Positions 47,395 through 60,416 of a stretch of DNA of 64,000 nucleotides are shown in pieces. The stretch lies in the NCBI GenBank assembly GCA_958298945.1, contig OY282609.1, positions 39,405,212 to 39,469,211 of the forward strand, read 5' to 3'. Numbering within the stretch: position 1 is the first letter of the stretch; every line of letters begins with the position of its first letter. The notes below the pieces were generated by a model, which saw nothing but the letters and a program-made list of their open reading frames with translations, was not told the DNA's origin and ran no database searches. The stretch is from Atherix ibis (Eukaryota > Arthropoda > Insecta > Diptera > Athericidae). The translations under genes and the position numbers were made by a program.

Positions 47395-48640
47395 CTAGCT
47401 TTATCCTCGAACTGAAATCGTTATTACGGGCGATTTTAATGTACACAATTCAGGCGAACCACTTGACTCAGCTTGTAACGAATCACTGACATTAACAGTC
47501 ATAACACTAACTCCTTGGACTTGTTCCTTACATCCGAACCCGATAAATACACCATCAACATACTTTCGCCTCTACGTACATCAGACTATGTGTACTGCGT
47601 CATATCAGCTAATTTCTCGTACCAAAACCACACAGTTGAAGACAAAGCTCCCAAAAGGACAGTTTGACTGTACGAGAATGCAAAATGGGACGATCTGAAC
47701 AGCTTCTTTGGGTGTTATAACTAGTCACTATGTTTCCTCAATAGGTAGGTGGATGCTGCCGCTGATATGGTCACTAACATTATTTTACTCGGTATGAAAA
47801 ACTTCAATCCCCATAAAATGAAGGGTGTCAGGCCAAAAGAAAAAGTGTGGTTTGACTCAAACTCCAAAAAGGCGATTAGGGAAAAAGAGTTAAGCTTCCG
47901 GTCTTATAGACCCAATCTTTCTGAGGGAAACCGGAGGATGTTTAAATGAGCCATAAATTACAATAATTCTCTTATCCGTAGCGTTAAATTTCTTCACGAC
48001 CAAAAGACGAGGTAAAAATACTAAAGTAAACAGTTTTGGTCATTTGCCAAAAGAATCAAAAACTCCAGTTCTCTGGAACTGAGAAAAGAATCAAAAACTC
48101 CAGTTCTATTCATAATGAAACTCCAGTTCTCTAGTGTTGAATTTTCTATGGTGGAAATTCATTTTCGCCTCTTGCCGTTGGAAAACTCCATAGAGATCTT
48201 GATATACACAAATCCGCTGTTTCAGATGGTACATCACCAATAGTTCTGAAGAAGTGTGCTTCTACATTGGTAAGATGGTAAGACTACTGCGTAAGCTTTT
48301 TCACTTATCCTTTTCTTCTCGAATTTGTCCAAAAATCACGAGTCCTCTTCTCCCTCCAATAACCCACCCAATGCACTAACATCCCTTCTTTCTAAGGTCA
48401 TAGAAACACTGATCAACTATCAGCTAATGAAATATCTTGAATTAAAGAAAGTATTTAGTAACAATCAAGATGACAATACATCCACTGATAATTTGATGGC
48501 AGATCTAACCGAAAAATGTAACCACACTCTCCATTTCTCTGGGGAGTGTAGGATTATTGCACAGTTTAGTAAAATTAAAAATAGAAATTCGGACAGTTTT
48601 GCCCAATTCCATTAACTATTTCAATACCGGTTGACCACCG
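47395..48640 (+). pseudogene. R1/LOA-like LINE remnant, endonuclease and early RT
   Basis: Frame-shifted translation shows 'EIVITGDFNVHNSG' (47413-47455), 'LDLFLTSEPDKYTINI' and 'PLRTSDYVYCVISANF' of the endonuclease, then a linker open at 47749-47949 ('KVWFDSNSKKAIREKEL'). A degraded RT start follows ('DGTSPIVLKKCA' region near 48220, 'ALTSLLSKVIETLINYQLMKYL' at 48375-48440). Many stops and indels. The 3' half is absent. Confidence 0.68.
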
Positions 48641-49140
48641 GTTCAATTGATAACAATAATTTAGTTTAACTAAACCTTTCAAATTAATAAATTTTATAAA
48701 ATAATATCATTAGAATTAATTAACTAATTGTAAAATCCACCTTTTAAATTAATAAATTTTATAAAAATTCAGAAAAAGGATCTGAAAGGATCGAGAAAAA
48801 GGATCCCAGTCCTAAAGTAGAATAAAGTAATTCTATGAAGCACTATAATTAGAATAATAATTTCATTTCTATAATTATGATTAAATAAATGTAAGTTGTT
48901 AAGAATACTAAAAATATAAGATGGGAATACAGACTACTTTTATTGAAACGTCTGCTCCCGTTCCAGTACGTCAACTGGTCTTGAGATTGTTTCCTCCTCC
49001 AACGCGTCGTCACCACTTTTTTTATTATCATTTTTTTCCCCTCCAGATATGTGCTTTATCTTTTCTTATTATTAATCTTCTCCTATTTACCTCTCCTCCT
49101 CTTATGTTCATTTCACACTCCTGCCGTTGGGGAACATTTA
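48641..49140. other. Intron sequence, unassigned
   Basis: AT-rich, with a repeated AAATTAATAAATTTTATAAAA word at about 48680 and 48745. Confidence 0.35.
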
Positions 49141-49149
49141 TTCTTTAGA

Positions 49150-49940
49150 GGTTTCCCAAGTAAAATAAAATTCGCTGATTTTGCTCTGGAAGAACTTGAA
49201 AATTATGCTAATTTTTTCAAGAAAATCATTTTCTCAGATAAAGCGCATTTTCATCTCTCTGGATTGTTGAATAAAAAAAATTGTCATCACTGGGCTGAAA
49301 CCAATCAACAAATTGTTCACGAAAAACCGTTTCATTCCGAAAAAGTGACGGTTTGATGTGGTTTAAGACACTATGGTATCGTCGATTTTTTTTTTTCAAA
49401 ATGAGAAAGGAGTTACCGTTATTGTCGATGGTGAGCAGTACAGATGATAACGAACTTTTTATGGCCTAAATCGGAAAATATTGATTTAAAGAATATGTGG
49501 TTTCAACAAGACAGCGCTATGTGCCACACAGCCTATGCCATAATTGATTTATTGCGGAAAAAGTTTGGCGAGTCGATAATTTCAAGAAATACAGATGTGC
49601 AATGGCCTCTAAGAAGTTGTGATTTAACACTTTTGAACTCATTCCTGTGGGGTTATTCGAAGTCATTGATATATGTCAATAAACCAGCAACCATTGATGC
49701 ATTAAATAATTATATTGAACTCCAAATGCGTGATTTATTGCACAAGGTGGTCCAAAATTGGAATTATGGTATTCGGTGTAAACGCAGCAGAGCCGGCCAT
49801 TTGAAGGATGTTATTTTCAGAATATCAATTATTTATTTTATTATTTTATTTGGTAGTATAATCGATGCCAATTATCTGCCACATTTCTTTGAAAAGAAAA
49901 GTGTAACCCTCATTGAAAAACCATGTCTAAACATTATACG
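49150..49940 (+). pseudogene. Tc1/mariner-superfamily DDE transposase, catalytic half
   Basis: Reads 'FADFALEELENY', 'IIFSDKAHFHLSG', 'NCHHWAETNQQ', then a stop at 49355, and after that an open frame 49444-49959 with 'MWFQQDSAMCHTA', 'WPLRSCDLTLLNSFLWGY' and 'NKPATIDALNNYIE'. In this family the third catalytic residue is the Asp in 'PLDYFLWG'; here it is Asn ('LLNSFLWG'). No N-terminal DNA-binding part is visible. Inactive. Confidence 0.78.
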
Positions 49941-49959
49941 CTTTCAATATAATCCTTAA

Positions 49960-51854
49960 AACTATGTTGTTCGGAATAAAAATGTAAAAACACAATATAT
50001 TTTTAATTTTAAGGAATATACTAGTATATAATAAAAATCCTAAATCTTAACCATTATGAAAAATAAAATGTTTTATTTTTTTATAATAAAAAAAGATGTT
50101 TATATATACTTTCGTATATACGCATTCAAATATGACCATTAATCTTGAAAATTTCTATATTACTAAATTGTTCAAAGAAAAAATACTTTTTCAGGGCAAT
50201 GAAATTTTATGATACTACCAAATAATTCTAGTGTTTTCAAGTTTTTAAAAACTTAGACAGTAAATTTACTATTACTTAAATTTAAGGGAAGCAAATATAA
50301 TTTGAGATTATAAATAAAAGATGATGAATAATAAAATTATATTTAATGTGCGGCATCAATAAAGTAATACAAACAGAAACAATAACAATAACAAAAAATA
50401 AGAACAGTCAATTTAGTTGGTAAAATATTTTCTATTATCCATAAATAAATATTTCTGTCTGTAGTTTTAATAATAAAAAAAAATAAAAAATACTGTCGTG
50501 TAGATAGCATTTGAATTGTACTATGAATAAGTTATAAAGTTATAAGCAAATTTTATACTACAATTAATAAATAAAAACTATGCTACTCATTTATTGAGTC
50601 TCAATAACATTCCATTGCATTTCATGAGGATAATAATTTTTTTGAATCATGTACTGAAAAAATTGTAGAGAGGGTGCAGTTTATAAAAAAAAATTAATAG
50701 GTGCCTAATTCGTTAATACACATAGTTAATTTCAAAGTAACACCTTATTTAAGTAAGTTTTATTTTAAAATATTTAAGTGTAGTTTTTTCGTTATTTATA
50801 CCAAGTTTTTATTTTAGTTTTGTCATTCTGCAGTTATAATATTGTATATATTTATAAGAATATTAACGTAAAAACAAATGTTTGTTATTTATAACTTTTA
50901 CTTCTACAGTTGTTTTCTTCCATATGTTTTTTCTTCCAAGCCACCTTGTGCATATATATGCATATATGTGTGTATATATATAAATAGAGTGGCTTAGTTT
51001 CTATAAAGTTATAACCGAATACACTCTTCAGTAATAGCTTTTCAAAATGATCTACCCTGTATACACACATGTCACAAATATCCAAAGCGCTAAATTTTCA
51101 AATAAAAATCTAACTTACTTTACGTATTAAAAAAGTACTATCGTTAATGAAATCTACCGCAAAAGTATATTCTACTTATAGTAGTTAAAATTCACATACG
51201 TCACTTAACTCGTATAATAAAACAAAATAAATTCCATTGATAATTACATTTTTGGAAGTCTACATCATCTGTTTACAATTACCAAAATGAAAAGAACTAG
51301 AAAATTTAAAAAAATGTACATGTATAAATATTATAAGATTAGGGCAATTAAAAAAAATTACAAAAACAAAATGGGCAAACTTCTTTGTTGAAATTCTTTA
51401 CAAAACTGAATATGGAGGAATTGAAGAAAATTTGAAGTGTTATGGAAATATTTGATTGTAAAAACTTCATATTTTAAGAGGTAAAAAGAAAAAGCTCTTT
51501 GGTTTAATGAATTAAAACTCTTAATGAATTAAAAATATTAATAAATAAAAGAATCTACTATAATTATTTTAATAGGTTTCATGAACTTGGTAATAGTTAA
51601 CTTACACTGAATCTTTCTACGATCAAATTTAAGATTAGTTCTAGTATAATATGGTATGAACAAATTATACTATAAACTTTAAGGTTTCTTCTTTAATAGT
51701 TTTGAATATTTTTGAAAATATTTAGAATAAAATAAGATAATAAAATTGATATATTTTTGTGAAGGCAATGCATTTAAAAAAAAATATGACAAGTTAGCAA
51801 TATTATGTGAATACTCCGTTTCAGTTAGCAAATGGAAAATCACATAATTTCCAG
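49960..51854. other. AT-rich intron sequence without recognisable features
   Basis: Short open frames only; none has a recognisable domain. Confidence 0.5.
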
Positions 51855-51868
51855 TGAGAATATCAATT
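51855..51868. repeat. Target-site duplication, left copy
   Basis: TGAGAATATCAATT, repeated at 52676-52689 on the other side of the LINE copy. Confidence 0.92.
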
Positions 51869-52537
51869 TTTTTTTTTTTTTTATTTGACAGGTTTCATTT
51901 CTACATTATACATTATACACATAGTCATGAGACACAGTCGCTCCTATGGAGCATATAGCGGCACAGAGAATACACGTCTCTAATTGGTGGTAGAAGGCTT
52001 CTTTATTGGCGTCATTCTCTACTTCAGTTGGGGCATAGCATTGCACGATGGTGATGTTTCGGAACTTCGAGTGGAACCTGGCTGTCAGAAGGCGGTCGGA
52101 GACCGGTTTGTAGCCCATGAGAGATCTCTTTGCGTTGGCTGATAGGATTAATCCGACTCCACAGTGGTGTCCACTGTCGTTGCCGCTGTAGATGAAGTGT
52201 TCACCCGTCTGCGTTGCGAGGATTCCTTGATGTTTCCACCTTGTTTCGGAGATTCCCAGTATGTCGAGATTGTAGCGTCGCATTTCGGAAGTAGCTTGCG
52301 CCAGACGAGACGTTCCAGGTACCCATTCGAGTTGTTCGGTGAAAGCCAAATGTCGTTTTGCCTGAGGTATTGTCCGGATGATTACTCTTGTGCTGTTTCA
52401 TGATAAGATGTTTTTTATGGCTTGCGGCTTATCAGGCCAGCGAAGCAACCCCCAGTGACGTTGGGGGACCCTACGGACTACATATGTAAGGCTTGTAGTC
52501 GGCCTCTCACCCCGGCACCAATGCCGAGATGGCGGCA

Positions 52538-52554
52538 GCGGGAATCGAACCCGC
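52538..52554 (-). promoter_or_regulatory. T-arm/B-box in the short 5S-headed LINE
   Basis: On the minus strand GCGGG-TTCGATT-CCCGC: a perfect stem, B-box GGTTCGATTCC. Confidence 0.75.
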
Positions 52555-52563
52555 TACCTACCT

Positions 52564-52672
52564 GCGACACGCGGTTTTCCAAGTGGTCACCCATCCGAGT
52601 ACTAACCACGCCCAGTCCTGCGTAACTTCGGTGATCTGACGATAACCGGTGGATCCAGGATGGCACGGTCGC
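52564..52672 (-). promoter_or_regulatory. 5S rRNA-derived head in the short LINE copy
   Basis: 109 bases matching the 6406-6515 head, including the box C region as GGATGGGTGACC followed by ACTTGG (GCTTGG in the other copy). The terminal pairing GCGAC/GTCGC is kept. Confidence 0.88.
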
Positions 52673-52675
52673 AGA

Positions 52676-52689
52676 TGAGAATATCAATT
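52676..52689. repeat. Target-site duplication, right copy
   Basis: TGAGAATATCAATT; pairs with 51855-51868. Confidence 0.92.
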
Positions 52690-52692
52690 ATA

Positions 52693-53956
52693 TAGTAAAA
52701 ATTAATCCATTATTTTGCCAATAGATGGCTTTAGGAGTCTGTATCTTCCGTTTTAAATGTGCGATCGGGTTGCAGTAGATGGCGTTAGAAAGATAAGATT
52801 TCGTACAAAAAAAGCTTCTCATACAGTTTTGTGATTACTTGACTCAGTATTTTTTTAGCACGCGTCAAAGATGGACACCAACAAAGAGAAAATACGTCAT
52901 ATTTTACAGTTTTTCTTCGATAAAGGCGAAAACGCAAGCCATGCAGCTGAAAATGTGAATAGTGTTTATGGTCCTGATACTGTAACAGTCAATCACGCGC
53001 AATTTTGGTTTCGTCGATTCCGTTCCGGTAATTTTGATGTCAAAGATGCACCACGCTCTGGAAGGCCAATTGTCGAAAATGTCGAATAATGGAAATCGTC
53101 GAGTCCGACCGTCACGTAAGCACTGTTTCGATTGCCCAGGAGCTAAACATTACACAAAAAACCTTTTGGAACCACTTAAATAAGGCTGGATACAAAAAGA
53201 AGCTCGATGTATGGGTGCCACACGAGTTATCGAAAAAAAAAAACCTCATGGACCGAATTTCCATCTGCGAATCGCTGCTGAATCGTAACAATATCGATCC
53301 ATTTCTGAAGCGGATGGTTACTGGTGATGAAAAGTGGGTCACTTACGACAACGTCAAGCGACAACGGTCGTGTTTAAATCGCGGTCACCCGGCGCAAACG
53401 GTGGTCAAGCCAGGAAGGTTTTGCTGTGTGTTTTGTGGGACTGGCAGGGAATCATCTACTATGAGCTGCTCCCCTACGGCCGAACTCTTAATTCGGACCT
53501 ATACTGTCAACAATTGGACCGTCTGAAAGAAGCAATCGCCCAGAAGCGGCCAGCTTTGGCCAATAGGAGAGGAATTGTTTTCCATCAGGACAACTCCAGG
53601 CCGCATACATCGATAGTGACTCGCCAGAAGTTCCGGGACCTTGGTTGGGATGTTATTATGTATCCACCTTATAGTGCGGACCTGGCACCAAGTGATTACC
53701 ACCTCTTTCTGTCTATGACGAATGATTTTCCAAGTGAAAAATTTGCATCAAGAGAAGATTGTGAAAATCGACTGTCCCAGTTTTTTGCCAATAGGGACGA
53801 GGGTTTCTATGAGAGAGGCATTATGAAATTACCTCCAAAATGGCAACAAGTTATCGAACAAAACGGTGCATATTTGACCTTAATCGTATCATTCTATCTA
53901 TGCTAAATAAAACCTTCAATTTAATGCAAAAATAATGGATTTCTTTTTACTACACC
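52693..53956 (+). mobile_element. Mariner transposon with terminal repeats
   Basis: The left end TAGTAAAAATTAATCCATTA (52693 on) and the reverse complement of the right end (53926-53956, containing AATAATGGATTTCTTTTTAC) match over about 28 bases, giving inverted repeats around the transposase. The exact outer ends and the TA duplication are unclear. The 5S-headed LINE inserted immediately to the left, so the outermost left bases may be altered. Confidence 0.75.
52871..53906 (+). pseudogene. Mariner transposase with two frameshifts, catalytic triad kept
   Basis: The frame from 52871 ('MDTNKEKIRHILQFFFDKGEN') holds the first helix-turn-helix and 'WFRRFRSGNFDVKDAPRSGR'. A few bases are lost at about 53083, and the next frame (53089-53410) gives the second HTH, 'DVWVPHEL' and 'TGDEKWVTYDN'. 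A further indel near 53405 leads to the third frame (to 53906): 'VLLCVLWDWQGIIYYELLP', 'HQDNSRPHTS', 'YPPYSADLAPSDYHLF' and 'FYERGIMKLPPKWQQV'. All three catalytic Asp residues of the DD34D triad are present. The two frameshifts prevent a full protein of about 345 residues. Confidence 0.88.
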
Positions 53957-56900
53957 TTATATACCATAATATTGTAATATTATGTTTGATTTTATTGTGC
54001 TTGGCTTTCGATTTCAAATGTTCTTCTTGTCCATTCGACATTTTTCTGAATGATCCTTTTTATATTATGTTACATTAACATAAATTGGGCGCATATACCC
54101 TTTAGGTACGTAAATATATGTATAAATAGTTACATATAATGTAGTATCTTAAAATACAATATTATATCAATTTGATTAGTTAAAGGTGCAAATTATATGA
54201 ATACAGAACTTCTGGGGAACATTTAAATAGAAACTGTCTAATGATATTCTACGATTTTTTTCGTAAAATTTAAATAACCGGTCGTTCAATTATGTGATCA
54301 TATATTCATAAATGCATATTTGTATGTTACGTTATCTTTTCGGTTTCTCTATTTCTTTTCGATTGGATAACATCCTATCCAAAAGTGGTCAGCTGCTGAT
54401 AAAAATTCAAATATTCCACCCTTTTAAGTTGCTTGGTTGAACTGATATAATTTAAAGGAAACCCATTCCAAGCACATTTACCCTTTTTTTATTCTGATTG
54501 GTTTTATATTAAAACATATATAAAATTTTATACGAAAATATGAATTGGTATTGGCATTAATATAAGTACTAATATACTAAAAAAAGTACTAATACCAATT
54601 ACAATGCTTGTGATATGGAAGTGTAGTATTCTTCGATTTGATAACATCTTACAATAGTTTAACATTTTTTAAGGCAAAAAAGGCGAAAATAACCAAAGAA
54701 AAAAAAATCATATTTTTAAAGACGGTAAATGTCCAAAATAGTCTAAAAAGATTACATTAATGGCTAAATAATATTAAATCATCGGGGTACAACATATCTA
54801 AATAATTAAGCGCGTTTAGGAATAAATCCTTAGGTAGAACTATATCATATAATATTTTTATTACATTATTTTTATGTCTTTTCCTGTATACACATACGTG
54901 TTAAAACTTAAATTACTTAAGTTAAAGACATTTACTTTTATTATAAATGTTATTTTCTTTAAAAATGAAGAATAAAGTAATGAATTACAAAATGACAGCA
55001 TAAAATGCACCAAGTTCTATTTTTATTTTTTGATTAATAATTATAATTGCAATGGAAAAACTTCAGAAGTTAGGTATATATAATTGTATTCTTAGATTTT
55101 TCTATACATATGTAAGTTCTGAAAGCAAAGGTTTACTATTCGATAACCATTATGTATTATTTTTGGATCTCTCTTTATTAAAATCATCATTTATATATTT
55201 TCACATATGTATTCACTATATTAACAAAAATGTTTTGTCAAACATATAATATTTAATAATTATGTATATTGATTTGTAGATAAATTAAGTCCTATGATCA
55301 CATCTTCAAATACACCAATGTATGTTACATGCATTCATTTATATACTCAGAATATTTACGCTCATACTATCTATTTGTATATTACTGTAAGTGTAAGAAA
55401 ATACTATTAAGTGTAACACATTATGTATTGCTAGGCATATATACATATGTACATATGTATATCCAAATATTATTTGATCGGTGGAACTCATTTCTAAAAA
55501 AACGAATAATTAAAATAAGAATTTTTTAAACTAAAAAATGAACATAAGAATAATAATAATAGTTAAAAATATTCATCTTTTCAAATAATAAAACCATTTC
55601 TAAAATATTCTTCAAAATATATGCAGTCGTTCGATATTCATTGTTTAGTGTTTTGGAATTTTATGTTGTGAGCTTTCAATACATTATTTCATATTAATAT
55701 AGCTATGCAGGTCAACTCTGAATCACATGTGTCGATAGGAAACGTATGGATATGTTCGTAGGCAAAATTTCTCCTCTATATACATATTCGTTCCTCCATC
55801 TGGTATGTTCGGTTATTTCTGTTACTTTACATTCGCTGGCCAAACTGTTAGCAATTCTATAGATCCTTACCTTGCACACAAATACCTATTATAGAATTAG
55901 TAAAATAAATTCTAAGATAGAAAACAACTCACTCTGAAAGAAGCATATTTACTGAAAAATTTATCTTTTACAAGCGCATAGTATTTTCAATCTGTGTCCA
56001 ATCCCAATTTTTTACAACAATGTTCTGTAGTTACTAAGAGATTTCTTACATGTATGTAAGTGCGGACACAATTATATATCGGGGAACGCGAAATAAAATG
56101 ATTGCAAAAGATTTGGATTCCAAAGGAAGAGGTTATAACTTATAGTAAGGCATGGGTAATGGAAGTTATAACTTAAAAGTAAATTTTTAAATATTTATTT
56201 GGAAGATAACAGATAAGTACAAATATAGGTTTTAACTTATAATTTGTTTTTATATAATCATAAAGTGACAGTATAGTTTAGGTATGATCTATGGAAAAAT
56301 TAAGAATAGTTAGTTATAATCAAAAATGAAATATTGACTTTCTCATCGCATAAATATAAATACATAACTTAACATATAATAAAATAAATATTTATTCTAA
56401 TAAAAAAATATATTTGTCTAACTTATATGACTTTATATTTTTATATACAATAAAGCTAACAATTATAGTATTCATTAACTGAACCTTATTTCAAAATCAT
56501 TTTAAAAGACGTATTCGGTTTTTTAATAATAACAGAAAGAAATTTGCAGAAAACTTTCTATAATTTTCAAATAAATTTATATTCAAATGTAAGATTTAAG
56601 ACTTTGCTTTAGACATTTTATGATTATTATAAGAATGTTGAATGTCGGAATGCAGATATATTTAAATTCGCAGAACCTACAGACATAATATTAAATTTCA
56701 TATTTGCTTTCTTTAAAAACATTTTTTTAAAACAATTTTCATTTATTCTACTTTGCAACTCATAATTCTTTTAAATCAAACATATAAATATTATATTGTA
56801 ATATTAAGAAGATTCGAATTGATTTGATAATTTGAAATTTGTAATTAAAAATATCCATTATGTTATTATCTCGATCGTAAATATAAGAGTGAATTATGTT

Positions 56901-59900
56901 GAGCAATCATATTGGTGGAGAAATTAAAATATTGTACAGACTCCAAAAAAGATATGCTGCGTTTCAAAAAGTCATACAGAATCTATCCACATTTTTTTAT
57001 TTTTTTCACAAAATAACTCAAGGAACTTTAATAAATACGGGCCGTATACACATATGTATAATAAAAAATTTGTTTAATATAGATATTAAATATAAGTGTG
57101 GAAATAGATAAATTCATTCAATGTGCGAATACCTACAAGTATTATATACTAATATATGTAAATCGACAATAAATGTTTAAACAATACCAGCGTATACTTT
57201 GAAATATACTACTATATATATATATTATATAAAATATTCCAAACTTAATAGAGGAATCCGCAACGTATAAAAGTTAATATATTTAACTATGAATATATAT
57301 GTATTTGTATAAATGAAAAAAATGCGGCATAAAATCAGAAAAAAGTAAGGGAAATTGAGGAAAAAAATACTTTTTAAAAGATCGATTTCCTTGTAAAGAG
57401 CCTAAAAGAGGAATTACAAATTCAGAAAAGAAAAATTGCAAGAGGATATAACTTAAAAGGGTATAAAGAATAAAACTACCTAATGTTTAGGAGCAGAAGG
57501 ATTCATACATTGATAAAAATATATTCGGACATTGAAAGAATGGTCATAAATGGGGTTGAAGTGAGCGGCTATAACAGAGGTTATTTTGTGAATCTGAAAT
57601 CTATGAGATAAAAGTATTATACATACAATAAATATATATCACTATATGGCCAAATATGTGGATTAATACACTTATGAAAAAAAATAGTGAACCATTTTTG
57701 TGTATACATAAATATACGAAGCCAGAATGTTAGAAGGGATAGAATATATGAGTAGGAAGAAGTGAGGATAAATGTATGAATGTGAGCGAGTAACTACGGA
57801 TTTTTTTTTTGGAATGCTTTCTAAAAAGAAAAATGAAATGGACATTTTTTGGTAAAGAAAATAATAAAGGATGTGTGTACCGATAAAGAAGAAATTGGAG
57901 CTTGGGAAATAACTATCTGGTACGTTTTGGGAATAAAAACGCTGAAACAGTAACAAGGATGCTAAGGAAAGTTATATGGATATACTTTTCTATGCGAAGG
58001 GAACTCTATCCTTTCCATTTAATTTTCTATAAAAAGTTCAAAAGATAGGGAATATTGTCCTAGACAGATATTGAGTTCTGTACAAAGCACATATGTGAGC
58101 GGTATACTGTATTGAGCATGAAATTTTATCGCTTTACGTGTTCTATTTCCTTTCCATTCTGTTACTTCATCTCTTTTCAATTCGTCCACTTTTTTCCCAT
58201 TATATGAGTAGTTCTAAGATACACTTTTCATAATATCATTTCATTTACTCTTTTTTAAATATTTATATTTTATAACGCCAACTCTTCGTTCAGTTTTGTT
58301 GGCGAGAAACAAGAACAAAAAAACAAAAAAAGACTACAAATTCGAATATAACTAATATTAGTTGATGGTTAGTACTAGAAAATAACGATTTTCATCATAT
58401 ACACATATATGGCTTGAGTCAACAATTAATATAACTCAGCAACAAGAGTAACTGTTAAAAATCATAGTATTAGTCTACTTTTTAAACTATAATGCAAAGT
58501 CGTCATAATTTATACTATCTTAAATAAGTGAAGATGTAAGTATCTCGTACCTATCTACATCCTATTTATCCATAAATAAAGATAGCTATATGATGAAATA
58601 TTAAAGAGTAAAATGCGTTACTGGTTTATACGCGCAATCATAGATTAAATTCTATTTTGACAAATGTAAATTTAAAAAAGCCAAGGATATTTTGCTCTTC
58701 GAAGAAAAAAGCTTATCTTATAGATTTTATATACTATTGAATAACGTTGAACATACTAAGCCTAAAAGCTGATTTAATATTTTCCATAGTTCTACTCACA
58801 TGCTTTTTATACTCTTTTCTCACACTTTCTATAATACACGAGTACATAAATTATGTACATGCTGTAAGCTTTTGCATTTACATTTTATTGATACAATTTT
58901 TAAATACAAATACTACCACAAAAGCAACTCCGGTGGCTTTAATATGGTGGCTTTATTTGTTGCCCTAATTGGACCTTATAATACTTAAGAGCTATATTCT
59001 TGTATAAGTTTTCCAATGTGGTGATTGTAGACAGGCCCAATTGTTAAGAACGTCGTAAAATCAATAAAAATGAATTTTCTGCTACACTTTCACTCATCGA
59101 AGACATATTTCCAGCTTAACGGCCTGTAAGAGTACGTGTTGTTATTGGTAGTTTTTTTATCAACAAAATCCTTGATTGCAGGTTCAGATGTATCAACATA
59201 TCGCTATTTTTACGAAATGAGGCTTTCACAGATAAACCATTTTCATAAAAGATTTGACTTTTTTTTATATGATTTTCGAGCAAAATGAAGACATTATAAC
59301 AAATCGTAAGCCTTCTACTGTGAACATATCAAAAACCTGAATAATTTCAGTTTTAACCCTATTGTTAGAGTAACAAAATTCGAATTGGTAGATTCGTTAC
59401 ATCTATTTAAGCTGTAAAAGCTGCGATAATACGGATTATATTTGTTATGATAATGAAAAAAATAAGTTGTGATAATGAAAATTGTATAACATACGATTCA
59501 GCAGGAAAATATTAATTAATATATAAAATATATATATGTATGCATTCATCGGAAAGTTGGTATTAATTAATATTTAACCTAACGAATTTATATCTACATG
59601 TATGAATTATGCTAGTATGCAAATAGATTGACACATTAATGTATAATAATAATACTATTTTTAATAAATTTTTCTTTAAAACAAATAGATTTCGATCATA
59701 TTAATATATGTTTGCACATATGCGTGGTTTTTCAACACTTGTATGTAATACATATTTACATATATATCTGCAAATTTTAAACATAAAAATGAGGTCCAAT
59801 AATTTCTGTTATTTATAATTTCAATCCAAAAAAACAACAATCTATAATTATATTTATTTATTTGAAAAAAAAATTTTAAGAATTTAAAACTCATATTGCA

Positions 59901-60190
59901 TAATTTTTTTCTCAAATATAATTGTTTATTATAAATTATTTCTTCATTCGTTTAAGAAAGAATTTTATTGTATAAATATTTTCCTACCAATTAACATAAG
60001 TGTTATTATAAATAATTGGAAAAAATAATGAATGGGCTTTAATAAAATTCGAAACATTGATCTTTTATAAAACATGCATAAAATATTATATCAAAAATGT
60101 TTTTTTTACTAATAAAAACATGCGTTCTCTGCTTTTTTTATATTAGAAAAGAAATCAACAATAGTGAAAATTATTATCACACGAACTTAC
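53957..60190. other. AT-rich remainder of the large abrupt intron
   Basis: Open frames of 60-94 codons appear on both strands but are composed mainly of Tyr, Ile, Phe, Leu, Lys and Asn, as random AT-rich DNA gives, and none shows a motif. Short simple repeats only. Confidence 0.5.
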
Positions 60191-60416
60191 CAAAATTTTC
60201 AGCACTATGTATTCCTGACGGTCCAGGCAATAAGCCTGGTATTCCTTGCAGTCCCAAAAACGCACTTGGAAAAGAATGAGATCTTTGATTATCCATTGAG
60301 CCATTCATACTATCGTTACCATCTAATTGCCCGTCACCACGATCAGATGGTTCTGTATCACTGCCATCCGAATCTTCGCCAGCGCTCTGCGCTTGTAAGG
60401 ATGCCAGTTCTAAATG
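60191..60416 (-). CDS. ab: abrupt, exon before the zinc-finger choice
   Basis: Enters after ATTCAATAG and leaves at AATTTTG|GTAAGT, so it ends with one base of a split codon. It encodes 75 residues: 'HLELASLQAQSAGEDSDGSD', 'TEPSDRGDGQLDG', 'DNQRSHSFPSAFLGLQGIPG' and 'LLPGPSGIHSAENF'. The words 'DTEPSDRGDGQ' and 'AFLGLQGIPGLLPGPSGI' are those of Drosophila Abrupt. The exon has acidic and Pro/Gly-rich parts and no folded domain. Its donor can join either terminal zinc-finger exon in frame. Confidence 0.93.

Larger units (their letters stand above)
51869..52675 (-). mobile_element. 5S-headed LINE, short internally deleted copy
   Basis: An 807-bp insertion in reverse orientation, with a T-run (the poly(A) tail) at its left and the 5S-like head at its right. 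On the minus strand it starts TCTGCGACCGTGCC, exactly as the copy at 6403. It keeps the 5S head, B-box, 5' UTR and about 140 codons of endonuclease, then jumps (near 51975) to the last roughly 90 bases of the 3' end (GCCGCTATATGCTCCATAGG). Both termini are therefore preserved while the body is gone. Flanked by a 14-bp target-site duplication. Confidence 0.92.

Noticed and set aside
53957..60190. Host genes from the many 60-94-codon frames
   Set aside because: Residue composition is what AT-rich random sequence gives. No splice-linked partners or domains are seen.
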